This document shows positions 1 through 10,800 of a DNA stretch of 64,000 nt, piece by piece. The notes below the pieces were generated by a model that ran no database searches, had not been told where the DNA came from, and saw nothing but the letters and a program-made list of their open reading frames with translations. The first letter of the stretch is position 1, and every line of letters starts with the position of its first letter. Origin of the DNA: Tribonema minus (lineage: Eukaryota > Sar > Xanthophyceae > Tribonematales > Tribonemataceae); contig JAFCMP010000018.1 in NCBI GenBank assembly GCA_017506865.1, positions 1-64,000 of the forward strand. The letters are read 5' to 3'. The position numbers and the translations under genes were made by a program.

Positions 1-976
1 AAGACAGTCCCTTACCTCGTGCTAACCCCGCCCGCAAGGGCAGCAGCGTGGTGATCGCTGTTCAATGTATCACTGCTCGAATCGTGTCAAAGCCTTTCGA
101 GGACCCAGATTACGTAAAGCAATACGTAAAGAACAGCCGTGGGAAGCGAGTTAAACGTTAATCACGCTAGGTTCCTGCACTAGAATGCTTATGACGGGGC
201 GGCGTAGTGGTGCACCGCTACGTCGTGACCCGCCCCCTTGATGTCAACGACGCAGTGCGTGCTGCACGGGTCTGAGCAGCAATGAACATGCAACTTCATT
301 TAGCTGGCCTTATTCTGCGGCTCATCTGTGGTTGATGACCGTGGTCACGTGGACCCATATAGGGCATCGAGGGTAGACCCGTGCGGTAGCGCGCTGTGTA
401 CACCAGCTTGCGCGCCGTACACTATCACGTCACGAACGCACCAGAGTCTCCCGGGAGAACGCGCGGAGATCCTTTAGGGGGGACACGTGATAGCTTGTGT
501 ATCAGAAGTCACAGAAACGGTAGTGACTTGTCATAAACAGTGTTAAGTGGTTGCACTCGAGAAGTCTCGAGAAAAAGCGCACAAAGGGGCATGCGCTGCC
601 ACTTCTCTGGCTGTAACGGTTGCCTATGACTAGAATAAAAACCCTACCGCATGCTCTTCCTTAGTAATTTGCTCTAAAGCTGATATGACTAGCTTTTTGC
701 AAAGAAGGGGGAGAGGAGTCTAGCTTAAGAGCAAAGCGATGCAATTTTGCTTCATGATTGTACGGCCGCAATTGTGTTGCAGAATTGACAACGCGGTCGA
801 TCTGTACAACTGCTATGTCAAACTGGCTGGCTTGCAGTTCAGAGTGCCCTAGTAGCATCAGACCTCGTGCAGAGGCGTGCGGGGCATAGACGGCTCGTGC
901 GCTGACAATTTAAAATCATGGTTTTGTCGTCGCACTCAGCTTCATGCGCGTGAATCGTGTGCAGGATACACCATAA
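1..976. other. Sequence before the first retroelement ORF (leader or flank)
   Basis: No convincing ORF. It is probably the untranslated leader of the element and/or flanking DNA. An AATAAAA-like stretch lies near 633. I see neither a repeat of the 3' flank nor a clear tRNA-complementary primer site. Confidence 0.35.
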
Positions 977-2758
977 ATGGTCAAGACTGACCATGGCTCC
1001 AAGAAGCCAACGAGTGGGTCAAGCCGCAGCGGAGGTGTTAGTGGCGGTGCTAGGCCTGCTGGCAGCACTGCTGCTAAGAGCAACAAGGGCGGTCAGCGCT
1101 CCGCTACGCGCCCCGCACCAAGCTCGGGTGACAAGCCGTCACGCCCCCCTCCCCGGCCCGCGGCAGCGTCCGCACAACCCAGCCAGGTCGGTGCCAGCGC
1201 GCCCGACACGTCTGCCTCGGTACGGTCCACAGAATCAGTAGTCACTGGTGCCGCACCTCCTTTTATACGTAATTTCGCTGAGTCCAGCGACGAGCCCGGC
1301 GGTGGCGGCTCAGAAGCCGAAGCCATAGTGGCAAGGCAGTTACGTTTGAGGCAGAAAAGAGAACAGCTTGCAGCAATGGGCATTATGCTTAGCGAAGCCC
1401 AGGTAGCAGAAGGCGAAGAAGCTTTTGCACGTGCAGCTGTTGAGAAAAAACTCGCACCAACGAAAAGCCCACGCAAGACACCGCGTGCAGCTGCAACAAC
1501 CGCGCCAGTTGTGCCGGTAGCCGCGCCAGCTGTGCCGGCAGCGCCCGCGAAGTCTGCGGCGCCAGCACCTGCAAAGTCCACAGTGCCAGTTGCAGCACTG
1601 GTTGCGCCCGCGGTGGCCCCACCTAAGGTCGCGCGCAGTCAGCCGGCCAAGACGTCGGTTACGCGCGGTGCACGGGTCCCAGTTGCGGCGCCTGAAGTAG
1701 CACCGGCGGCTCCGACGCCTCAGAGCTCCAAGCCATCAGCTAGGCTAGTGGCTCCCACATACTATACTGCACCAGCGAGGGCCCCTGAAGCCTCAGATAA
1801 ATCGCCTGTGACGCAGCCGCGTCGGGGTGAAAGTGGTAAGGCGCGGCGTGTGCCAGTTGTGCCACGTAGCGTGCCAGTCGTGCAAAGTTCGCCAGTTGTG
1901 CCACGTAGCGCGCCCGTCATACCGCGAAAGCCAGTTGAGCAACAAGCGGCAGAGCGACGGAGGGCAGTTAGGCAACTGCTCGAGTCTTCTGAGTCATCTG
2001 GTGATGAGGGTGGTGTGCCCTTTGATCCTGAGGGCACAGATGAGGCTTATGACCAGTGGCGTGAGGGCATCGAAGCTCGCGTCGAGGCACATAAGCGAGC
2101 TGCCAAGGCCGCCAAAACGGCTGCAACGTTCGCCGAAATTCACGAGCGTGCCCTTTACGAACGCCTTGGCGAGCTCCAGCTTCGCGTCACCAGAGCTCCC
2201 AGTGAGAGCAAGAACATGGTGAAGAACTCACTGCTGCCGATGGCGCGGACGTTCGCTGCGGAGCAGGCCGAAGAGGTGCGCAAGCATAATGTTGCACTTC
2301 TGGAAAAACGTGGTCATGACTTCAAAGCTAGCCAGTTCGGCGAGCTGCTGACCATAGGTAAACACCGTAAGCGGTCCAATAGTTGGCATCGCTTCGCCTT
2401 CGGCACAGGCGACGGTGAGGAGGCGGAACTCTGGCGAATGCTAAGGGAGTTCGAGAACACGCCTCTGGTCACCGAGGAGGCGCGCCTAGCTGCGGACACT
2501 TACCCGCGCAGCTTGGTGACGCACCCGTTCCTCAACACTGACGGGCACTCCGACACGTCGGACGACGACGCAGCCGGCGCAGCTGCGAGTCCGCGTGAAG
2601 ATGGCGCAGTGGCCGGCGTAGCCACCAGCGCATCGGCTCTAGGTGAGAGCATTAGGACTGCGGGGGCAGTAGAACCCTCGTACTCCTCAGTTGCCATGAC
2701 GGCGCGGAAACCCAAAGTTGACTTGAGGGTTTCGGCGGCACTGGCGTCGTCATTGTAA
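977..2758 (+). CDS. Retroelement ORF1, Gag-like N-terminal protein
   Basis: 593 codons starting at ATG 977. The first ~330 residues are low complexity, rich in Ala, Pro, Ser, Lys and Arg, with repeated short V-P-V-A/V-V-P blocks; a basic N-terminus could bind nucleic acid. From about residue 335 the chain becomes charged and helical (an acidic SSESSGDEGG stretch, then long E/A/R/K helices), as expected of a structural or assembly protein. It has no recognisable enzyme domain. Its stop (2756-2758) lies inside the next ORF, which is open from 2722 in the -1 frame, so ORF2 could be reached by -1 frameshifting. I infer a Gag role from position only; no known domain is visible. Confidence 0.7.
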   Translation: MVKTDHGSKKPTSGSSRSGGVSGGARPAGSTAAKSNKGGQRSATRPAPSSGDKPSRPPPRPAAASAQPSQVGASAPDTSASVRSTESVVTGAAPPFIRNFAESSDEPGGGGSEAEAIVARQLRLRQKREQLAAMGIMLSEAQVAEGEEAFARAAVEKKLAPTKSPRKTPRAAATTAPVVPVAAPAVPAAPAKSAAPAPAKSTVPVAALVAPAVAPPKVARSQPAKTSVTRGARVPVAAPEVAPAAPTPQSSKPSARLVAPTYYTAPARAPEASDKSPVTQPRRGESGKARRVPVVPRSVPVVQSSPVVPRSAPVIPRKPVEQQAAERRRAVRQLLESSESSGDEGGVPFDPEGTDEAYDQWREGIEARVEAHKRAAKAAKTAATFAEIHERALYERLGELQLRVTRAPSESKNMVKNSLLPMARTFAAEQAEEVRKHNVALLEKRGHDFKASQFGELLTIGKHRKRSNSWHRFAFGTGDGEEAELWRMLREFENTPLVTEEARLAADTYPRSLVTHPFLNTDGHSDTSDDDAAGAAASPREDGAVAGVATSASALGESIRTAGAVEPSYSSVAMTARKPKVDLRVSAALASSL

Positions 2759-4848
2759 CGCAAGTAGGCAGGCTTGAAGCTTCCATTAGAGCTTTTGAGC
2801 GTAGCTGCGACACGCGTGGCGTGCCCAAGTCGGCCTACTCAGAAGCGCTGTTGCAGAGTCTGACCAAGAGTCAGTACGCTGATCTGACCAGCGCAGTCAC
2901 CAATGAGCGCACGGGAATGCTAGAAACTCGTGCGTTTAGTGATTTGTCTTATGAGCAGATGGTGCAATGCCTTACGGCAGCGTACGATAGCACATCTGCC
3001 AGGCAAATAGCACTTCAAAAGTATCATGAACTCACGCGTACCTCCGGTACCAGCCCCGAAGTGTGGGGCAGGGAGGTAGTTGCAGCCGCGCACGACGCCG
3101 GCTGCGCGGACAACCAGCAAATTGTTCGTATGAAGTTCGTTCATGAACTGCCATTATGCTGCCGTCAAGAAGTAAACGGCATGTATGAGACCTGGGATCT
3201 AAAGAACACCGCTTTTCCCAAGGTCGTGGCAACTGCCCAGCAAAAGTGGCAGGCAGCGCCTATTGACGAGCGCGAGACTCGAAATGTTGTGTCTGCAATG
3301 GCCGCGGCACACATCTCAACCCCCCCCTACTCTGACACAGGCAAGCGCCCTGCCAAGGATGGGTGGAGCGTGGTCAGTAACGACCATCGCTATAAAAAGA
3401 AGAATAAGCTTTCGGCTGTTCGCGCTGTGTTGGCGGGGCTGAGCGCTAACGAGCGTCGCCAGCTTGGAGTGAGCGACCGCGCGCCGCAGGGCAAGGCTAG
3501 CTCCGCAGGCGATAATGGCGGCGGCGGAGCCAAGCCCCAGAGCAACTTCAAGTGTCTTGGCTGCAGAGTGAACCAGGGAGACTGGGACACACTTATGCGG
3601 CACAAGACTACCTGCCCTCAGTGCATTGCTCACCGAAAGAGGATGGCAGAAAAGCACCGCCAAGGTGAATCACACTTGCAGTTGTCTGCTGCCTTGGTAG
3701 GAAGTGACTTGCCTGCTGCAAGTTCAGCATCAGCAATCAGTGAATTGCCTGGTGTAGTTAGAGCAGATGCATGTTCGGCACAGGTAGCTGAGCATGCCAC
3801 TGACGCTGTTTACGATGTCTCTTTGCGCGCACAGATGGCGGCAATTGAGGGTGGGCCAGAGCCACCACCCAGAGTTATCAAACACGCGTCTATCTGCTGT
3901 GGGGCGCTAGGAGGCGCCATAGCTGGGGGTAAGTTGACCTCTAGAGCAGGTTTTGTAACACGCACAGTGCTTGCAGTTGACAAGAATGTCAAGGCAATTG
4001 AGGCTCTGCATGAAGTTCATCCAGAAGTGCCCACAATGACTGCATGCATGACTGATGCGAAGGTTGTTGCACGTCTTCTTGACGAGAAACCTGACATCAC
4101 CACCATCTCCCCGCCCTGCACAGATTTTTCGGCAGAGGGCAAGAAGGTCGAGGGCGAAGCTGCCGAGTGCACGGTCCATGCCGCACGGCTCATCGTGCGG
4201 GCCAAGCTTCGGGTGGTGTTGTATGACAATGTGCCAGGAGTGCTAGTGTCACGCGCGTTTGCACGCGCAGTACGCATTCTCAAGTCGGCTGGTTACATGC
4301 TGTACATTGCCAAGTTAAAGGCTTCTGAGTTTGAAGTACCTTGCAGGAGGCAGAGGGTGTACATTGTCATAGTACCAGCAGGGGTGGCCTCACGTGAGGC
4401 GCTCCAGAGGTTCAGTGCGGTAATAAATACCAAGCGTTTACACAGCAGACCCACATCTGTTCGCTCTCGCTTGCGCTGCCCCGAACGCACATTCTTCTTG
4501 CAACCACGCAGTGCTCAGCACCCTGGTGTTTTGGATGCTGATGGCTTGTTGCCTAGCCCAGTGCGCAGACTGCCTGGTAGGCCCACTGCGAGTTATGTTG
4601 CACATGCAAAGGACGCTGGCCCAGTGGCATCTGCCCGCTTGCTGTCGCTTGCGGAAATGGCGGTGCTCATGACGTATTATCATGAATTACCAGCGAGTGC
4701 ATGCAGTAGTGATGTACGGCGTTACATTGCAGACTTGTTCATCCCAGAGATGGCACATTTCACTTGTTCGTGGCAATTGAGGCCTCAGGCCTGTGCACAC
4801 TGCCAGAGCAACAGGTACGTTTGCCGCGTAGGTCAGACTCTACGTTGA
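2722..4848 (+). CDS. Retroelement ORF2: capsid-like domain, zinc finger, cytosine-C5 DNA methyltransferase
   Basis: Residues are counted from a GTG at 2821; the frame is open from 2722 and lacks an early ATG. Residues ~1-160 form a helical capsid-like segment. Residues 245-271 form a zinc finger, C245-x2-C-x12-H-x3-C-x2-C-x2-H271. Residues ~355-650 form a C5-methyltransferase: motif I (SICCGALGG, ~357), motif IV PPC with the catalytic Cys433, motif VI as DNVPG (Asp469 where Glu is usual), motif VIII VPCRRQR (~506-512), and a C-terminal segment like motifs IX/X. The family transfers a methyl group from S-adenosylmethionine to cytosine C5. Cys433 is intact, so activity is plausible; the E-to-D change could lower it. 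The last 136 nt overlap Pol in the -1 frame. The methyltransferase call is firm; the capsid call is weaker. Confidence 0.85.
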   Translation, partial: LEGFGGTGVVIVTQVGRLEASIRAFERSCDTRGVPKSAYSEALLQSLTKSQYADLTSAVTNERTGMLETRAFSDLSYEQMVQCLTAAYDSTSARQIALQKYHELTRTSGTSPEVWGREVVAAAHDAGCADNQQIVRMKFVHELPLCCRQEVNGMYETWDLKNTAFPKVVATAQQKWQAAPIDERETRNVVSAMAAAHISTPPYSDTGKRPAKDGWSVVSNDHRYKKKNKLSAVRAVLAGLSANERRQLGVSDRAPQGKASSAGDNGGGGAKPQSNFKCLGCRVNQGDWDTLMRHKTTCPQCIAHRKRMAEKHRQGESHLQLSAALVGSDLPAASSASAISELPGVVRADACSAQVAEHATDAVYDVSLRAQMAAIEGGPEPPPRVIKHASICCGALGGAIAGGKLTSRAGFVTRTVLAVDKNVKAIEALHEVHPEVPTMTACMTDAKVVARLLDEKPDITTISPPCTDFSAEGKKVEGEAAECTVHAARLIVRAKLRVVLYDNVPGVLVSRAFARAVRILKSAGYMLYIAKLKASEFEVPCRRQRVYIVIVPAGVASREALQRFSAVINTKRLHSRPTSVRSRLRCPERTFFLQPRSAQHPGVLDADGLLPSPVRRLPGRPTASYVAHAKDAGPVASARLLSLAEMAVLMTYYHELPASACSSDVRRYIADLFIPEMAHFTCSWQLRPQACAHCQSNRYVCRVGQTLR

Positions 4849-7800
4849 GGCATTCAGTTGACTGCCCGCCCCCATCTTGGTTGGCTGGTCAGAGTGGTTC
4901 GCTGGTGCAGGCCGCTACCGCGGTACACGCAGCGCCCTCGTCAAGTGCACACTGCTCAGCAGCAGTGGCGCGTAGCATACATGCAAAGGCGCATGATGCA
5001 GGGTATGCAGAGGTACCCATAATTCCGATGCGCAGTGCATGGGAAGAGCCAGAGGTAGACTTGGCTGTGGTGCAGCCCGGCATGGCTGACATCGTGGAAG
5101 TCGATGACTCTGACTCAGGGTCTGACTCTGAGTGGGACTCACAGTCAGTTATGAGCGTTTGCAGTAGCGCAGACGACATGGACATTGACACAGAAATCAG
5201 TGCTCCACCCATTGCGGCCGCAGCGGCACGCAAGAAGCTCGGCGGCGGTACAGACCCGCGCCTTGCCCCAGGTGAGTTGAAGGCAGCGCTCAGGCGCGCT
5301 GGCCTTGATGCTCAGTCTCTAGGCATATTAGACCATGTGCCAGGTGTCAGCAAGTTAGACACAGCCCCACCAGTGAGTGTGGCAGAGACAATTAAGAATC
5401 TCACAGAAGAGATCACAAAACCGAAGGAACCAGTCAAGTTACCTCATGTAGGCCTTGCAGTAGGGTCCCCTGAGCCTAGCTCGGTAGAGCGCTCCAAGTC
5501 GGAGGCTCCAGTGGAGTACATACGCCCAGTAGCCGGTGTTGTACCTCCAGGGCAGATGTTTGTGTCCGCGTCGTTACGCGTACAAAGCAACTCTCAGACG
5601 CCCAAAGAACTCTATGTGCGCGCCATGGTAGACTGCGGTGCGACCGTAACCATCATGGGCAAGCGCATTGCAGACAAGCTCCCCAACAGCTATGTATGTA
5701 CACCTCAGCAAGGTGACTACACTGAGATCCTCTTGGCAGACGGCAAGACGTCGCTGCAGATCAGTGGTGTGGTCAATGCATGGCTGCGGTTTAAGAACAA
5801 GATGTTCTTGCACAAGTTCTATGTGGTGAACGCACCCATGGACGTGCTCTTAGGTACGGATTTCTTTGCCCCGCATGGCTCAGTCATCTCGTATCACGGC
5901 GGTAGCCCAGCCTTCTTCCCAGGGGGACTAAAAGGTGTGGCCATACGCCCCATGCACGACAAGAATCGCGCAGACAACGCGAACGCGCATGCGGCAGCAC
6001 TAGCCAGTTGCAAGGGCAATGGCAGCGCTGAGAGCACTGAGGCACCAGACAAGCCTCAGCAGTGCTCAGCTAGGATGGCATATAACACTGTACTGGCACC
6101 ATCGTCGGAGACGATTGTGGAACTCACGCTGCTACCAAAGCCAAAGCGCGTGCAGCCCTATGAGGCATTGCTCATGCCACAAGAAACAGTAACTACAGAA
6201 ATGATGAGAGGCAAAGGTGTTAAGGCAAATATCACCGCTCTCACTGTAAATGCCAGCGGCACGATATACGCTACATTGAGCAACACTTCAATGTACCCGA
6301 TTTACGTGCGTCGCAACACGTATTGGGGAAAAGTGACTCCAATTAAGGCTGATGATCTGCTAGAAGTGCAGACAGCTACTCAGCAGGCTCTAGAAGCCAA
6401 ACTGCTAGTAATAGCGGCCAAAAGGCACTCTGAAAATGCTAAGTTAGTGGCAGAATTAGCTGCTAGCATAGGCAAGACTGCCAAAGAGGTTGCACAAGAA
6501 GTGCAACGGCTGGCAGACCTTAGCCAGCGCCACAATGACCAGCTAGAAAACTGCACGGATGCAGAGCTGGAGGAAATCCTTGTGAAAGATGGCAGGCTTG
6601 CGCCTCATTTGCAAGAAAGGGGGAAAGATGGGGTACTTTTAAAAACAAAAGCACTTGACATGCTAAAAAAGCACAGGAATGTCTTTGCTAAGGACCCTAA
6701 AAACCCTCGAGTCACTCAGCATTTTGAGATTGATGTTGACACTCAGACGGCCGAGCCGGTGGCGGACAAGGCACGCCATTGGGCTTTCAAAGAAGCCGAG
6801 TACATCATGAAACAGATTCAGATGATGGCAAAGCGCCAACAGATTGAGCCATCAGCTAGTGCGTGGGCAAGCAACCCAGTACTAGTGGTTCAAGGCGACA
6901 AGATCCGCTTCTGCATAGACTTCAGGAAGTTGAATGCGGTCACGAAGCGTGATAGTCATGGCTTAGGCAACATAGATGACATGATGCGGGCTGTGCAAGG
7001 TGCCAGGATTTTATCTTCGTTAGATCTGGCAGCGGGTTACCATCAGATCCCGCTGGCGAAGACGGCTAAGGCCAAGACGGCCTTCAGAGCCCCAGACGGC
7101 TCGTTGTGGCACTACAAGGTGGCGCCATTCGGGCTGGTGAACTTGCCAGCGCAGTTCACGAGATTGATGCACCAAGTGCTGGGAGATGCCTTAGGCTCCC
7201 ACGCGCTAGTGTACATAGATGACGTGTTGGTGTATGGCACGGACATCGAGGAGCACATCGAGCAGTTAGATGATGTTCTTGGCCGCATAGGCGCGGCGGG
7301 CATGAGTGTATCTCGCCCAAAGTGTCAGCTGTTTCAAGCTGAAGTCAAGTTCTTAGGCCATATAGTTGGCGCCGCTGGAACAAGACCAGACCCTGACAAG
7401 GTCAAGGCCATGCTTGACATGAGCCCCCCACTGAAAGGCGGGGTACCAGACAAGCAGTTGGTACAAGTGGTTATGGGAGTGTTTAACTATTACAGGCGAT
7501 ATGTACCCAACTTTGGGGCGATATCAGAGCCTATAGTAGCCCTGACCAAGAACAAAGCAGTCATGGTTTGGGGGTCTGCGCAGGAGCGGGCTTTCAAGCG
7601 GCTGAAGAGTGCCATGTGCGACAGTCGCATAGTGATGCACCCAGATTTCAGTTTGCCTTTCGTATTGTACACCAACGCCTCCAAGACGGCGACGGCAGGT
7701 GTGCTTACACAGTTCAGACCTGTGAGTGAGGTCGAAAGGGCAACAGCGGGACAGCCATATGCTCACACGGGCAGGCGCCGCATAGCTGAAGGCGAGGAGG

Positions 7801-10800
7801 TCAGAGAAGTAGTCGTTGGCTACTTCAGCAAGCTGAACTCTGAACCCGACGCGAAGTTAGGAGCGACGGCAGTAGAGTGTCTGGCAGTAGTGCTGGCGCT
7901 CAACCACTTCAGGCCTTACATTTGGGGTAACCCCGTTACAGTGGTCACAGATGCCGCTGCGCTCAGGTGGCTGTTGACGTTGCAAGACTACAACGGCAAG
8001 CTACTAAGATGGGCCATGCGCATACAGGAGTATGACGTTACCATTCAGCACAGGCCTGGCAAAAGGAATGCCAATGCTGATGCCCCATCCAGGCTGCCAC
8101 AGCAGGCAGAGTTAGATGCTGAGCGCTCTACGGAGCCAGCAGACGAACAGTGGCCAGACGCAGTCCCGAGCATGGACGCACCGCCGTCAGGTGTGCGCTT
8201 TGCGGACGAGGCCACGAGAACGCACAAGGTGGCCGACGTGAACAGCTGTCGTGGGTACACGGCGGATGCACGTTACGGGCCAGCGTTCAAGTTCAACGAG
8301 GCCGTCGCCATATCAGGCGTAGTGGCCGCTAGGTTAGCCGCTCTGACAGCTGTGGAGCTAGCACAGTTGTTGGACAGAAGGCTAGATGACTCCACGGTGG
8401 AGGAAGCTGAGGTTGATGAAGTTGAGATCAACACAGCGTACGCAGAGCCAGTCAATAAGTACACCGGCTCGTGGGAGCATTCCCAAGCGCAGCGACTCTT
8501 AAGGCAGATCGCATGCGACAGGCGACGCAGCATCAGCTCAAAGAGGGCCAAGTGCAGCGTCACCACGGCTCAACCGGCGGCAGACTCCTTGGAAGAAGGA
8601 GAAATTCCAAAGGTAGAAGCTGCTGCTGATGCAGATGAGGCAGACGAGCCGCCGGATGGCGAAGCTGTTTTAGGCAAGCGCAAGAAGACGCTGCCAAGGC
8701 CAGAAGTAGTGCAGTTGCTGAAACGGGTGGCCGAGGGAGACTCGCCTGCCACGCCAGCAATGCTCAGCAGAGCCGCATTTCTTGAAGTTCAGAAAGCGGA
8801 CGGTTTCTGTCAAGCAGTGAGCAAGATGCTCATTGAGGGTGACATACCCGAAGGCGCGGAGCTAGCCGCTCACGTCTTAGCACAGAGAGAGCAGTATACC
8901 ATCGAGGAAGATGGCCTCTTAGTGCACAGTTCAACAAGCCACCCCAAGAGAGGTATGGTGTTGTTGCAGTGGGTCGTGCCAGTGGTGCTACGAACCCTAG
9001 TCATGCGTTTAGGGCATGATGACGCGAGCGCTATGCATTGCGGCATAGGCGCTACGCACACGCGTATATTCGAGAGGTATTTCTGGCCTGGTATGGGCGC
9101 AGACATACGAACGTACGTGCAGAGTTGTATGACGTGCCTAGAACGCAAGCGCGCCAGCTCCACTCAATATAAGCAGTGGTTGGCTGAGCCAGTGCGCATG
9201 TGGCAACGTCTCAACATTGATATCACAGAGCCTGGTATCCAGTCCGCAGCGGGGCATAAATATGTTCTGACTATTGTGGAGACGAGGTCCGGTTTTGTAT
9301 GGCTAGCCGCTATGCATGGCCAGGGTACTAAAGATGTAACCCCGCACCTCATGACAGTGTTCCTAGAGGTTGGAGCATTAGTGGAGGAACTATGCTCAGA
9401 CAAGGGCAAAGTCTTCCTTGGCAATGTGGTCAGTGACCTTTGCAGAGCGTTTAAAGTTAAACGCATAGAGACCAGTGCATACCACCCACAGACCAATGGT
9501 GTGGCAGAACATGCAAATGGTCGTGCTAAGAAGGCACTAGCATCTTGGGTCAGCGCTCAGCAGACAAACTGGCACGAAGGCTTAGAGCTCGTACAGTTTG
9601 TGTTGAGGACAACTCCCCGAGATGAAACAGGTTTAACACCCTTTTTCTGTGTGTACGGTCGGGAGGCTTCACTGCCACATGATGCGTTTATGCACGAGGA
9701 TGGCAGCAGGAAGTTGGACCTGCACGAGGAGATTGAGCACAAGCTAGATATGCTTGAGCTTGCAGACAAAGTGGTGTCAAAGGCGCTGCAAGTGCGCGCC
9801 CAGAAGATCACCAAGCGCAATGAAGCTATTAAGCGCGCGGTGAAGTTCGCCGTCGGTGACTATGTCATGATACGGCTGCCCAGGCAAAGAGACAGGTCGG
9901 CTGCTCTTGATGCCAGGTATGTGGGGCCTTGGCAAATCGAGGCTCGCACAGGCGAATCAGGTCTCTCATTCATCTGCAGGATGATGGGCAGAAGAGTTAG
10001 ACACACCACAGCTCATGTTGAGAACATGAAGCCCTTCCACATGAGGCCTAGTGCCATGTTGGAGCCAGGTGTGCACGCCATGCTGAGCCCCCGACAAGTG
10101 GAGGAGCTAGCAGATGGTGAGAAGTTATACAGAGTTCTGGACCGCCAAGCGGGCCCCAATGGCTCGTGGCAGTACAAATGGCAGTCCATAGATGGCAAGT
10201 CACATGCGTGGGTGTCAGAGGATGACATGCTGCAAGAAGTGACGCCATGGACCTTAGACGCTTTTCACGCGCTCTATGAGCTGCGCAACGAAGGAAGGTT
10301 GCCGGCATATGCCATCAGGCCCACACCTAAGGAGGATGCTGGCATGCGCCGAGAGAGCGCGCTGCAACTCTATCCCATCGGCACAGCGCTGGTCAGGGAG
10401 CACAGAACGGTAGTGGGCGGCCCGATCACTTACGTGTGGGGGGCCGTTAAGAACTTTGTGTCACCATACTGGAGGATCAGATATGAGGATGGTGAGTGGG
10501 AACAGATGACCCGTACACAGGTCAAGTCTGCCATACAGTTGGCAGAGGCAGTGCGTGACAAAGCCAAGAGGTTGCAGGCGCAAAGCGCGCCGGACAGCGC
10601 GAGTAGTGCAAGTCCCAACTCTCAGGTCACGCGAGGTCTGCCATCTTCCCAAACTAGTTCTGAGGCAAGCTCAGCCCAAAATTCTGCTCAGCCGCAGATC
10701 TCGCTGGTAAGGCTGCCCAAACTGCCATCTGATTTCGGATCAGACTTTGAGGGTGAAGTGATCTGGTATCACTTTCCAACAGGCTGGAGCCGCGGCGTCC

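Noticed and set aside
1-976. 5' LTR of the retrotransposon
   Set aside because: No stretch matching the 3' flank could be found by eye.
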